From assembly GCA_029834535.1 (NCBI GenBank), contig JAQMWT010000093.1:1-64000 (forward strand): a stretch of DNA of 64,000 nucleotides, given 5' to 3'. How positions within the stretch are numbered: the first letter of the stretch is position 1; each line of letters begins with the position of its first letter. Shown in pieces: positions 53,920-64,000 of the stretch. This DNA comes from Chrysophaeum taylorii. Taxonomy: Eukaryota; Sar; Pelagophyceae; Pelagomonadales; Pelagomonadaceae. Made by a program: the position numbers and the translations under genes. The notes below the pieces were generated by a model. It did not search any database. It was given only the letters and a program-made list of their open reading frames with translations, and had not been told where the DNA came from.

Positions 53920-55329
53920 TTAGGAAAAGTCGCGGTCGGGGAAGAGGATGGGTGCAATGCAGGTCCAGATGTAGAGCGAGAGTGCCACCCACTGTGAGGA
54001 GGCTTGCATCCACATCGCAAGCTTGCCGGAGCGGGGATTGTTGGCATCGCGGCCGCTCCTGTTGGTCGAGCCCCAGTTGGTGAGAGTCATCGCGACGTTC
54101 ATCGCCATGAGACACATAACCTGAGAAGGTCGGGTGAGGACTGCGAAGAAACAAGGGTGTAAAGAACGCACGATGTTGAAGCTGGCGACCTCCGACGAGG
54201 TTTTCGTAATTTCCTGGTCGTCGTTGCGCGGCGGGGCTGGATCTTCGGGGGTGACAGTCTGCGTGGCGTCGTTGGAGCCATATGTGCTCTCGGGGAGTTG
54301 GCCGGTAAGGATCTTGTTCATGAGCGCGCCGCCCGGGGCGTTGTCGGCCGCGCGCTCGGTCTTGTCGCCGCGGCCCTCCTTGAGGTATTTTACTTGGTAC
54401 GAGGCCGAGTAGATGGTGTAGATGAGGGCGATGACGGTGAAACCGATCCCCAGGACGATAGATACCCAGTCCGAGCTCGTCGAGTAGAAGGGGTTGCAGC
54501 GCGAGACCGGGTTCGCCGATAGGGCGGCGGCGGCGAGGTAAGTCGCGTAGACGGCGACCACGCTAGACGTGAGCAAGTTGGAGTCTTGGGAAAAGAGCTG
54601 GCAGAGGGTGGCGATCACGATGAAGATGATGGTGAGGCTCATGATGACGTTCGGGGACTCGCACGACGTGCCAAAGTAGACGAAAAGGAGGGTGATGCCG
54701 ATGATCGCGATCACGAAGCACACAAACGACATGGCCAGAAGCGCGATGAGGGGGGTCGCGAGGCCGCAAACTTCAACGTAGGTGCCCGAGTCGGCCTCGG
54801 TGACGAGCGTGTCGTTGATGAAATACGCGAGGTCGATGAGCAACACTTGCTGAAGCACGACGAAAACGAACGCGCCTATCCGCGCGACCCACACGTACCC
54901 AAAGAAGACCGAGTTGGGGATGACGCAGGAGATCAAAATGGCCGTGACCCAGGCGCCGAACTTGGCGCCCCACGCGGAATCGTGGATGCGCGGATCGACG
55001 TGGCTCGCCGCCGCGAGCGCGGCGAAGAAGCACGCCGTGCAAAACGAGATCCGGTAGACCATCGCCGCCCCCCGGCACGCGTGCGATCCCGAGCACCCCT
55101 CGTTAAACGCGTACCAATCGAATCGTTGCGCGACGTAGTACTGCATCACCAAGCTCAGTATCATCGCAAGAATCATGATCCAGAGCGACCCGCACCGCCC
55201 GGCATTGGGGTTGGTTTTGCGCGAGTCGTCATCGCCCGGGCAGCACGAGGGGCAACACGCGAAGCAGCTCCGGCACACGCAGCACGCGCCCGACCCGACA
55301 CAGCAGCAAGCCGAGAGCGCGAGGCCCAT
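53920..55329 (-). CDS. SERINC: Serine incorporator (SERINC) membrane protein
   Basis: Multi-pass protein of the SERINC/TMS1 family, reported to act in lipid scrambling and serine-lipid supply. A Cys-rich N-terminus (CCCVGSGACCVCRSC) and about ten transmembrane helices are seen. Family blocks: VYRISFCTACFFAALAA, FFGYVWVARIGAFVFVVLQQ, CNPFYSTSSDW, ASFNIVMCLMAMNVAMTLTN, and the end AMWMQASSQWVALSLYIWTC. A 51-bp intron at 54121-54171 is divisible by three with no stop, so it can be read through. Splicing it restores the family spacing. Divergent from IFT121 (about 190 bp). Confidence 0.93.
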   Translation of the reverse strand: MGLALSACCCVGSGACCVCRSCFACCPSCCPGDDDSRKTNPNAGRCGSLWIMILAMILSLVMQYYVAQRFDWYAFNEGCSGSHACRGAAMVYRISFCTACFFAALAAASHVDPRIHDSAWGAKFGAWVTAILISCVIPNSVFFGYVWVARIGAFVFVVLQQVLLIDLAYFINDTLVTEADSGTYVEVCGLATPLIALLAMSFVCFVIAIIGITLLFVYFGTSCESPNVIMSLTIIFIVIATLCQLFSQDSNLLTSSVVAVYATYLAAAALSANPVSRCNPFYSTSSDWVSIVLGIGFTVIALIYTIYSASYQVKYLKEGRGDKTERAADNAPGGALMNKILTGQLPESTYGSNDATQTVTPEDPAPPRNDDQEITKTSSEVASFNIVRSLHPCFFAVLTRPSQVMCLMAMNVAMTLTNWGSTNRSGRDANNPRSGKLAMWMQASSQWVALSLYIWTCIAPILFPDRDFS

Positions 55330-55518
55330 CGTTCGTTCCTTACTTTTTTGGCTCTGCGGCGGGAAAGTGATTGCAAATATTAGGCACCTGGTTCAACGGC
55401 TCGCTTTCTTTCGTTCCAACGGATCGCCCTCGTAACGCCGTCTGCGAACAACCCCACCGTCGGCGATATTATGGTCGTGCAAAGACGACGACGACGACGA
55501 GGACGATAGACGAAAAGC

Positions 55519-58500
55519 ATGTTCATCTACTTGAGCAAGAAGATCGTGCGAGTCGTCGTCTCTCGCTCGTCGACGAGTCACGCAGGCGATCCCAAACGGC
55601 ATCCACTTACGCTCGCTTGCGTGGAACCACGATCATGGATGGATCGCGTCGGGCGGCGAGGACGGCCTGCTCAAGGTTCTCAAGCTCGACTCGCCGCGCG
55701 ACAAGACGCCCGGCGGCGGCGCGACATCGAACCTTTCGATGAATCAAACCCTCGAAGGACACAACGGAGCCGTCGTGTGCGTGACGTGGAACGCAAACTA
55801 CCGCAAACTGACGACCTCGGACCAAAACGGTCTCATCATCGTCTGGATGCTCCACAAGGGCGTCTGGTTTGAGGAAATGATCAACAATCGGTACGGGATG
55901 TGCGATTGACGCGAAAGTATAACCTTGGCGCAGGAACAAGAGCGTGGTGCGCGCGATGAAGTGGACCGCCGACGGCCAAAAGATCTGCATCGTGTACGAG
56001 GACGGCGCCGTCATCGTAGGATCCGTCGACGGGAACCGGCTGTGGGGTAAGGATTTGACCTCAGGCCTTACCAACGTCGAGTGGTCGCCCGACGCGAACT
56101 ACATCCTGTTTGTGACGTCGGACGACGAGGTCCAGATGTACGACCGCGACGGGACGCACGTCAAGGCACTCGGTCTCAAAGGGCGCGAGGGAAACAAGGA
56201 GGAGAAGCAAGGGTTGGACGACTGGATCGTAGTGGGCGTGCACTGGTACGACGGAATGGAAGGGTACGCCGACCCCGCAGCGCCGACGCTCGCGATCGCG
56301 TTCCGCGGCGGTGCGGTCCAGTTGATGCGGAACGCAGACGACGTCGATCCGCTCATGCTGTCGACCGACCTGCTCAGGCTGCGACAATGCAAGTGGAATA
56401 CCAAGGGGACGGTCCTCGTGGTCGGGGGGTCGTTGCAAGGCCAGCAGGACCGCGAGGTTTCGATGGTCCACTTCTATTCGCCGTACGGGACCAAGCTACG
56501 ATCGATGCGGGTTCCCGGCGGCGCGATCAACGGGCTCTCGTGGGAAGGCGGCGGCCTTCGTATAGCGCTCGCCGTCGACTCGTATATTTACTTTGCCAAC
56601 ATTCGGCCGGACTTCAAATGGGGCTACTTCGCCAACACCCTCGTGGTCGCGTACGCTCTGCCCGAGCGAAGCGGCACGGCCGTCGTGTTTTGGAATTTTA
56701 AGTCCAACGAAAAAATCAAGAAGCGCGCCAACGGGCTGCGCGGGATCCAAGCCGCCGGTGACTACTGCATTCTCGTGTGCTCGGAGACTCTCCCGACGGG
56801 CGAGACGACGTACCGCATCTCGCTCCGCAACGCGATTGGCGCGACCGTCGAGTCGCGCGCCGTCGAGATCGAGCCGTTGTTCGTCGCGATGACGCCGAGC
56901 TTCGCGATCGTCGCGAATGACCGCTTCTTGTATGTGTGGCAGTTCGCGCGAAACAACATTAAAAAATTTTCGAGCAAGCTCGAGAGCGACGAGAGCGTCT
57001 CGGATTTGATATCGCTGCGCCAGTCGACCGGCCGCGAGCGCGTGCTCGACGTCGAGACCGACAACACCGTGCAAGTCGACGTCTTTAAGATGCCCGAAGC
57101 AGTTTTGGATTTCGCCGACAAAATCATGGGCGTCTGTGCGTCAGAGAGAATGGTGCTGGTGGCGCGCGCCTCGGGTTTGATCTGCCAGTACACGCTCCCG
57201 CACCTCGTCCCCGAATGTCGACACCAGTCGTCGTTCATCCCGTGGAAGATGGCTATAAATTGCGACAACACCAAACTCGCTCTCGTCGATACAAACGGCG
57301 GCCTCGGTATCATGGACTTTAGCGATTCTGCGACCGCCACCAACGATCGCCCTTTCTTAACGACTCGCGGCGATTCCTCGTCGATGATGACGGCGAAACC
57401 CGGGAAGATGCTCGAGTTCGAGCGCAAGGACACGTGGGACGTGGCTTGGGCTGCCGACGACCCGAACATGTTCGCTGCGATGGAAAAGACGAGGCTCTAC
57501 ATATACAGCAACCTCGATCCCGAGGAACCCGTGGTGTGCCCGGGATACCTCGCGTCGTTCGCCAACCTCAAGGTGACGTCGCTAGTCGTCGAGGACGTCG
57601 TCGACAATCCCGAGAAGGCGACGCCCGCCGTGGTAATCGTCAACGAGGCGAGAGTACTCCGGACACTCCGGGAGCACCTACAATCGGCTGGATGCGCCGA
57701 GGCCTACGCGTGGGTCGAGGAACGACCACACCCGCACTTGTGGCGGTGCCTCGCCGAGGCCGCGCTCGAGGCGCTCGATCTCGCCTTCGCCGATAAGGCG
57801 TTCGTGCGCTGCAACGACTACCAGGGCATCCAGTTTGTTAAAAGGCTTCGCGGGCTGTCGGACCGCATGAAGCAGCGCGCCGAGGTGGCCTCGTACTTTG
57901 GGCGCTTCGACGAGGCCGACCAATTATACCAGGACATCGACCGCGAGGACCTCGCCGTCCAACTCCGAAGCAGATTGGGCGACTGGGGTCGCGTTGCTCA
58001 GCTTATCAAGAGCGGGGCGGGCGACGACCAACAACTCAACAACGCGTGGTGTCGGTTGGGCGACCAGCACGCGCTCATGTCGCGATGGGACAAGGCGCGG
58101 GAGTTCTACGAGCTCTCCAAGGACTCGGACAAGATGGCCGAGTGCTACTACCGTCTCGGGGACTTCCAGGCACTCGTCGAGCTCCTTTCGACGATACCCG
58201 AGGGCCATCGGAGCCTAGCCGAAATCGGGCGCAAATTCGAGTCGGTTGGGCTCCACGCCCCGGCCGTCGACGCGTACCTCAAGTGCGGAAAGAGCAAGAT
58301 GGCCGTCGATTGCTGCATTCGTTTGAACCAGTGGGAGCGCGCAATGGAAATCGCGGAACAGTACGGCTTCCAGCAAATCGAGGGATTGTTGTTGAAAACC
58401 TCGACGCAGCTCTTGCAAGCCAAAAAACAGTTCCTTGCGATCGAGTTGTATCGGAGGGCGAACAGGCCGACCGAAGCGGCGAAACTTCTCGCGAAAATCG

Positions 58501-59222
58501 CCGAGGACGTCGGGATCAAGGGATGCAACCCCGTGCGCGCCAAGAAACTCCACGTCCTCGCAGCGCTCGAAGTCGAGCGGTACCGCAAAAAGACGCTCGA
58601 CCTCACGATGACGCGCGCCCCCGGCACCGACATCGCGCACACGACGGCCGCGACGCTCGAAACGCTCATGACGCACGACCAGGAGTCGGGCATGTCGGGG
58701 GCCAAGGTTCTCGACAACGCCTGGCGCGGCGCGGCGGCCTACCACTACTACCTCCTTTCGCACAGGCAGCTCTACGCGGGCGACTACCACGCGGCCAAAC
58801 TTAGCGGCATACGACTCGCCGAGTACGAGGACATCATTCCAAAACGCGACATCTACTCGCTGGTCGCGATCGCTGCGCTTCACGCGCAAGACTGGAACGT
58901 CTGCTCGCGTGCCTTTATGAAGCTCGAGACCCTCGACGGCATCTCCAAAGAGGACCAGGAAAAGTACGAGGACCTCGCCATAAAGATCTTCACCGAGCAC
59001 CCGCCGAACAGGAAGAAAAAGAATCTCCCCGAATGCTACAGCGAATGCTTTGAAATGGGTACGCCCTACGCCGCGTGTACGATGACAGGTCAGGCTGTCA
59101 TGGACAGCAGGACACTCATGTGTAGGACGTGCCGCCACCACGCGATAGAAGTCGAGCTCCGCGGCGCAACCTTTTGCCCGCTCTGCCACTCTCCCTACCC
59201 ACCTCACGTCCTTTCGCTCTAG
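55519..59222 (+). CDS. WDR35: Intraflagellar transport protein IFT121/WDR35
   Basis: IFT-A complex subunit for retrograde transport in flagella. Exon 1 is only 27 bp (55519-55545, MFIYLSKKI). Introns are 55546-55585 and 55891-55933; exon 2 is 55586-55890; exon 3 is 55934-59222. The protein has 1206 residues, normal length. The N-terminal half is WD40 repeats ([54 protein letters not shown]); the second half is TPR-like helices ([38 protein letters not shown]). The C-terminal zinc site is [22 protein letters not shown]. No disruption is seen. Its presence implies a flagellated stage. Confidence 0.97.
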
Positions 59223-59408
59223 ATGGTCGACCATCATCATGCATCATCCTCAGGGGCCCTTATTACTACTAGATTCTTTCTTATGTTCTTTCGTCGTAGG
59301 TACGTCGTTCTTCTTTGTTGTTGTTGTGCCACACAACGCGTCCCCCGTCGTCGTCGCGCGACGACAGGGGCAACGTTACCCAACCACGCCGTGCTTCGGC
59401 ACCATCTC

Positions 59409-60941
59409 TCATAGAATAGCGGCATACCAGCGGAGCCAGAGCTTGGGGGTTTTGCCGAGGACCGGGTTGTGGAGGTAGTTAGGGTCCGAAATGGGTCGTT
59501 TGAGCACGGCGCGATTCGGGGGCGCTTGGTCCACCGAGATCGTGGCGCGATGGTCGCCGTCGCTTCCCGTCCAGAGAAGTGCGATGGAGAGCCGCCAGTA
59601 GTAGCACCACTGGTCTACGAGATCGACGAGCGTCGCCGGGCCTCCGTCGACCACCACGCGAACGAGGCCGGTATCGGGGCCGACGTAGGTGACGAGGGCG
59701 AGGGCGCGGCCGACGAAGGCGCATTCGAGGGCGTCGCCGGGATAGAGCCAGAGCCACTCGGCTTGCTCGCCGGTCACGGGGCAGCGGTCGGCGACGGCGC
59801 GGTGCGCGACCACGGGACCACGAGAAAGGCGGTCGGCGTCGAAGCGCCGCGCGCCGTTCGTCCGCCAAAACCTCGCGTCGAGAGGCTCGGGAATTTTCGG
59901 GGTCGCGGACTTGATCCTTAGGAGGCGGTCGAAGCAGTCAGCCACGAGAGAAGCCGCGAGCGCCGCGCCGGCCCTGCGACACGATCACACGATACAGCTC
60001 AAAGCGCACTCGGTGTGGTGGCAGTCGTCGCGGAAGTAACGGTCCCTTTCGCTCGGCTCGATTGCGGCGAAGCTCGGCACGAGGTTCACGAGAGCCGCTC
60101 CGTAGGCCCGAGCGACGCTCGCGTGGACGTCGACGACGCGCCGGTGGTAGACCGCCGCCGCCGCGGCGGGATCGTCGGAATCCACCCACGCGCGCGTCCC
60201 CGAGCGGCGGTGCGTGGCGAGGTCGTCGCGCAAGAACATCTCGACGAATACGATAATAGTCTCGGGGAGGGCGTCGCGGACGGCGCGGACGATACCCTCG
60301 AGCGCTCGCCCCACGGCCCTTTCCTTCTCGAGGTCGCCCGCCGCCTCGAGGATCGTATCGCCGTCGTTGATGGCGACCTCGATAAACACGAGGTCCGGCG
60401 CCGACGCCACGACCCAGTCGCGCGCCGCAAACGCGAGCAACGTCGAGCCCGCGTTGCCGCAGAACGCGTTGACGGCGCGCACCGACCGCCCCAGCCGGCC
60501 CTCGAGCCACGCGTGGAACCGCGGCCGCCACCCGGCCTTCTGCTCCGTGATCGACCCCCCCAAGTAGCACGCCGACCCGATAAGACGATCCGCGCCGCAT
60601 CGCCTGGTCGCGAGAGCGGGTCACGACGACAACGCTCCCTCGTCGCTCGCAACGCACAGCCCAAGAAGCTCGTCGTGGACTGACGGGACTCGCACGACGA
60701 AGAGGTCGGTCGCCTCGACGTCGCCGGTCACCACCTCGTCTCCTCGAGCGTCCAAACTCAAGGCGACCTGCCCTGCCTCGCACACCCAAGAATCTCGCGC
60801 CCGAGGATACTTGGTCGCGTACGACTTGGCAAAGGCCCGCGCCAGGCGCCCGGCCGACAGGGGCTTATCGTCGCGAGGGCGCACGCTCAGCGACAGCGGC
60901 TCGGTGCCTTGGTAGTGCATTCGTACGACGCCCACCACCAT
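59409..60941 (-). CDS. SGNH-type hydrolase with C-terminal beta-rich region
   Basis: Predicted esterase or lipase. Start is 60941 or 60920 (MHYQGTEP). After an N-terminal domain come the SGNH blocks: YLGGSITEQKAGW (Ser), GNAGSTLLAFAAR (Gly), EVAINDGDT (Asn), FRDDCHHTE (Asp...His). An in-frame TGA (60621-60623) separates the N-terminal part from block I; a 27-bp GT-AG segment containing it would restore the frame. A second break before GAALAASLVADCFDRLLRIK shifts into the C-terminal part (EWLWLYPGDALECAFVGRAL, WCYYWRLSIALLW). Mini-introns, indels or pseudogenization are all possible. Divergent from the glutamine synthetase gene. Confidence 0.7.
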
Positions 60942-60977
60942 TTTCTTCTTCTTCTTTTCCCCTCCCGTGCACGCGGT

Positions 60978-62598
60978 ATGTTGAGAAGGCTGTCGCGGCG
61001 TCGTTTTGGGTCGCAGGTGCCTTGGTCGGAAACTCGCGACCCCAAGGCGTGGGGGAGTTTGCTTCCCTCGTCCAAAGCGACGGCAGACCTCACGACGCTC
61101 GAGACGCGTCTCGCGCAGCGCGGGGTCAAGTATTGCCTACCCGCCTTTGTCGACATGCACGGCGTGCCCAAGACCAAGCTCGTGCCGGTGGACCACGTCC
61201 GGTCGATGTGCGAGGGGTCGGAGCTTTTTACGGGCGCTGCGCTCGACGGCGTGCCGCAGGAGGTCTCCGACAACGAAGTGTGCGCGGTCGGCGACGCCGC
61301 GCTCGGCGGGTTCCCGCTGCCGTACCGGCGCGACGTCGCTTGGTTCCCCGCCTCGCTCTGGCTGGACGGGAAGCCCTTCGAGGCGTGCTCGCGCAACATC
61401 TACGCTCGCGTCGCGCAGCGCGCGAAGGACCGAGGTTACCTCATGAAACTGGGCATCGAGGCCGAGTTCTTCGTCTTCCAGGACGACGAGTCCAAGGGTC
61501 AGCTCGTCCCCGTCTCGCCCCTCCCGCCTCTCGCTAAGCCGTGCTATGATGCAGGCATGACCCCCTTTTCTTCGCTCCCTGACCTCGAGAAGCCCGCGTA
61601 TGACGTAGGCGAGTGTTGTAAGGACCGACGACCCTCGACCTTCGCGCAGTTCGACTCCTCGATAACCTACCGTGGCTCGACGACCTCGTCGACGCGATGC
61701 AGGAGCTCGAGTGGGGGGTCTATTCGTTCGACCACGAGGACGGCGTCGGCCAGGTCGAGATCGACTTCTCCTTCTGCGAGGCCGGCGAGATGGCGGATCG
61801 TTTCGTTCTCCTCCGCACTATGGCCAACGCCGTCGCGCGCAAGTGAGTCGGTAACATGATTTCTGTCTTTCTTCCTTTCTTTCTTTTTTGCTTTCGCGTG
61901 ATGACGCGAAGCCCCCGAGGCACGGCGCCTACGCGACCTGGATGCCCAAGCCCATGTCCGACCGCACCGGAAGCGGGGCGCACCTGAACGTGAGCCTTCA
62001 CGAATTCGATTCCGAGAAGAACGCGTTCAAGGACGAGCGAGACGCGCTCGGCCTCACGAAGCTCGCCTACGCCTTTTGCGCCGGGCTCCTCGAACACCTC
62101 CCCGCGATCACAGCCGTCGCGTGCCCGACGGTCAATTCCTACAAACGCTTGGTCAAGCAGGGGTCGATGTCCGGCTTTACGTGGGCGCCTCTTTTTGTCA
62201 CCTACGGCGACAACAATCGCACCAACTCGATTCGCGTCCCCGCGCCCGGCCGACTCGAGCTCCGCCTCGCCGATCCCTCGTACAACCCCTACCTTGTCAG
62301 CGCCCTCGTCCTCGCCGCGGGCCTCGATGGTATCGAGAAGAATCTCCATCCCGGCCCCCCGATTTCCGAGAACCTCTACGTAAAGTCGCAGGCCGACCTC
62401 GACGCCGCTGGTATCAAACGACTTCCGAGGACCCTCGGCGAGGCGGTCGAGGCTTTTGCCTCGGACGACCTCGCGCGCACCACCTTCGGCCCTGCGATGC
62501 ACGACGCCTTCGTCGACTTCAAGCGCAACGAGTGGCTCGATTATCTCAACCACGTCTCTGACTGGGAGAAGGCGCGCTATCTCCGCATGTTCGTCTGA
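60978..62598 (+). CDS. glnT: Glutamine synthetase, GlnT-type (type III glutamate-ammonia ligase)
   Basis: ATP-dependent ligase making glutamine, or a gamma-glutamyl amide of a related amine, from glutamate. Exons 60978-61614, 61650-61842 and 61920-62598 (introns 35 and 77 bp) give 502 residues. N-terminus: PAFVDMHGVPKTKLVPVDHV and GSELFTGAALDGVPQEVSDN. Catalytic features: GIEAEFFVF, YSFDHEDGVGQVEIDFSF, ATWMPKPMSDRTGSGAHLNV, NSYKRLVKQGSMSGFTWAP, NNRTNSIRVPAPGRLELRLA. C-terminus: HVSDWEKARYLRMFV. Both splices restore family sequence (LLDNLPWLDD; ARKHGAYATW). The N-terminal ~30 residues (LRRLSRRRFGS) look like a mitochondrial presequence. The nearest family I know is bacterial GlnT, so an old transfer is plausible. 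Confidence 0.92.
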
Positions 62599-62813
62599 TA
62601 ATAATGGGTGTCGCTATGACATCCTTTTGTGTTCATTCATTCGTTTACCGCAACGACGCCTTCGAAGACGCGTCCTGTCGATACATCATCCCAAAAATTC
62701 CCAATAATAATATTTTTTCTGGACAAAAAGCAGAAAGCTCCATCATCACCCTAGACGCGGTTGGTTCTTCGGAGTGTTCGGCGCAAAGCTCCAACGTTCC
62801 CAGTCGAAGAATC

Positions 62814-64000
62814 ATGGACCCGCGGTCTGGGTACCGTCCCCGGTTCGTGTCGCTCGACGTGGTCCGTGGATTCGCGGTGCTGCTGATGATCTTGGTGGAC
62901 CTCGGCGGGTCGGCTTATTCGCAAATAAACCTTTCGCCTTGGGATGGGCTGACCATCGCGGACGTGGTGGCGCCGTTTTTTCTGTTCATGGTTGGCATGT
63001 CGATCCCGCTTGCGAAGAGGTCGCCGAAGAAGGTCGCAATGCGGACGCTGGCGCTGTTCGCGCTCGGTTTGCTCTTGCAAGGGGGTGGGTTCCCCGACGA
63101 CGAGACGTACGAGTGGGGCTACGACCTCCGGCGACTCCGCGTCTGCGGAATCCTACAGCGCATCGCCTTTTGCTATGTGGTTGTCGCGGGCGTGTCGTTC
63201 GTCAAGGCAGCCGACGCGGCGCTCGTTGGCACTGCGGTGGCGGCGCAGGTCGCGTGGTTTGTCGGTTCCTACGAGACCCGCGCCGAGTCGTTTCGATTGA
63301 TCGGCGGCGGCAGCGTCGCGTGCGGCGGGATCCGGGGTGCGATGGGCCCGCGCTGCAACGCGGCGGGGGTCTACGACCGCAAGCTGTTCGGCATTCGGCA
63401 TTTGGCCCCGGGCGGCGACTACGAAAGACTTGCCGCGTGCTCGGAGTGCGCGCCGGCGAAATGTCCCCGGGACGATGCCCCCGCGTGGTGCCGGGGCGGC
63501 CACCTCGATCCCGAGGGCGCGCTCGCGAGTCTCGGGGCCCTTGTGACCACCGTTCTCGGCGCGCTCGCTTCGCGGGCGCTCCAGCGCGCGAGGAGCCGCG
63601 GCTTCGAGGTGTTTGGAGAACCTCTCGTCGTGCCGCAGATCGGCCTCCCGCCCAAGGTGCGCGTCGAGCTCGTCGTCGCCTGGTTCGGCGCCGCAGCCGT
63701 CCTCGCTATCGTCGCGGGCTGTCTGTTCGCCGCGGGAATGCCGATTAACAAGCAGCTGTGGACGCCCGCGTACGCGGCGCTCGCCGCGGCCCTGTGCCTC
63801 GGCGCGCTCGCGGTCGTTTTTCTCTCTACCGCCGACCTCGACGTGCGAGCGCCCCCCCGACGCAGTGCCGTCGTCGCACGACTGATCTTCGAGCCCTTTC
63901 GGCGCGTCGGTAGGAACGCTCTCCTATTGTTCGTGTTGGGCAAGGCGCGCGTCTTCGACGTCGTCCTCGACGCGGCCTACCTCACCACGCAAAACGGCGG
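62814..64000 (+). CDS. HGSNAT/DUF5009-like multi-pass acyltransferase (partial, runs off the window)
   Basis: Starts MDPRSGYRPRFVSLDVVRGF and stays open to the window end (at least 395 residues). Family signature: DVVRGFAVLLMILVDLGG, PWDGLTIADVVAPFFLFMVG, MSIPLAKR, RVCGILQRIAFCYVVV, VVAWFGAAAVLAIVAGCLF. Heparan-alpha-glucosaminide N-acetyltransferases use a His three residues before the W of HAxWNGLT. Here the sequence is NLSPWDGLT, with Leu at that position. A Cys-rich lumenal loop (CSECAPAKCPRDDAPAWC) lies mid-protein. It is either a non-acetylating relative or an enzyme with a different catalytic residue. Confidence 0.8.
   Translation, partial: MDPRSGYRPRFVSLDVVRGFAVLLMILVDLGGSAYSQINLSPWDGLTIADVVAPFFLFMVGMSIPLAKRSPKKVAMRTLALFALGLLLQGGGFPDDETYEWGYDLRRLRVCGILQRIAFCYVVVAGVSFVKAADAALVGTAVAAQVAWFVGSYETRAESFRLIGGGSVACGGIRGAMGPRCNAAGVYDRKLFGIRHLAPGGDYERLAACSECAPAKCPRDDAPAWCRGGHLDPEGALASLGALVTTVLGALASRALQRARSRGFEVFGEPLVVPQIGLPPKVRVELVVAWFGAAAVLAIVAGCLFAAGMPINKQLWTPAYAALAAALCLGALAVVFLSTADLDVRAPPRRSAVVARLIFEPFRRVGRNALLLFVLGKARVFDVVLDAAYLTTQNG

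Noticed and set aside
53318-54154. 278-codon minus-strand frame overlapping the SERINC 3' end
   Set aside because: It overlaps the true SERINC coding strand in another phase and is mostly Arg/Ser/Glu low complexity.
60621-60623. In-frame TGA as a selenocysteine codon
   Set aside because: It lies outside the SGNH catalytic blocks, the family is not known to use selenocysteine, and a short GT-AG segment or an indel is simpler.

Overview
This is eukaryotic nuclear DNA, very probably from a unicellular alga with a secondary red-type plastid. A stramenopile (ochrophyte) fits best; a haptophyte is less likely but not excluded. Three reasons support this. (1) Many genes are split by GT-AG introns that are mostly 34-55 bp long (Sm D3, VTE6, IFT121, eIF4E, DHHC, Sec61 and others). 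(2) Three proteins (heme oxygenase, VTE6 and an unknown protein at 12592) begin with a signal peptide that ends in a Phe-containing junction of the ASAFAP type used for import into complex plastids. (3) The gene set mixes plastid, mitochondrial, Golgi and flagellar functions. IFT121 implies that a flagellum is made at some life stage.

Layout. 1-13.3 kb is gene dense: a helicase remnant, Sm D3, an alpha/beta hydrolase, a divergent heme oxygenase / DEAD-box helicase pair, a TrhO-type rhodanese, a divergent CXXC-MBD protein / small membrane protein pair, complex I NDUFB2, VTE6 and a plastid protein. 13.9-16.1 kb holds a secreted glycosyltransferase. 16.1-21.8 kb is gene-poor and repeat-bearing. 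21.8-27 kb holds a glycosyltransferase, tyrosinase, TVP23 and Esf2/ABT1. 27-37.8 kb alternates Sec61-alpha and ribosomal protein L9 with unrecognised genes and repeats. 37.9-43 kb holds a two-domain glycosyltransferase, a drug/metabolite-type transporter and eIF4E. After a 2-kb gene-poor gap come a TrhO-methyltransferase fusion, a DHHC palmitoyltransferase and a DYRK-like kinase. A second repeat-rich gap follows, then SERINC, IFT121, an SGNH hydrolase, a GlnT-type glutamine synthetase and, running off the right edge, an HGSNAT-like membrane protein.

The most interesting gene is the fusion at 45092-47421. It joins a TrhO-like tRNA U34 hydroxylase module to a CCoAOMT/TrmR-like O-methyltransferase. 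In bacteria these two activities act in sequence to make 5-methoxyuridine at the tRNA wobble position. A second, unfused TrhO homologue lies at 8080-9110.

A caution applies throughout. Several otherwise well-conserved genes are broken by single-base frameshifts, most often next to runs of three or more G or C. I read most of these as sequence or assembly indels, but the reads are needed to tell.
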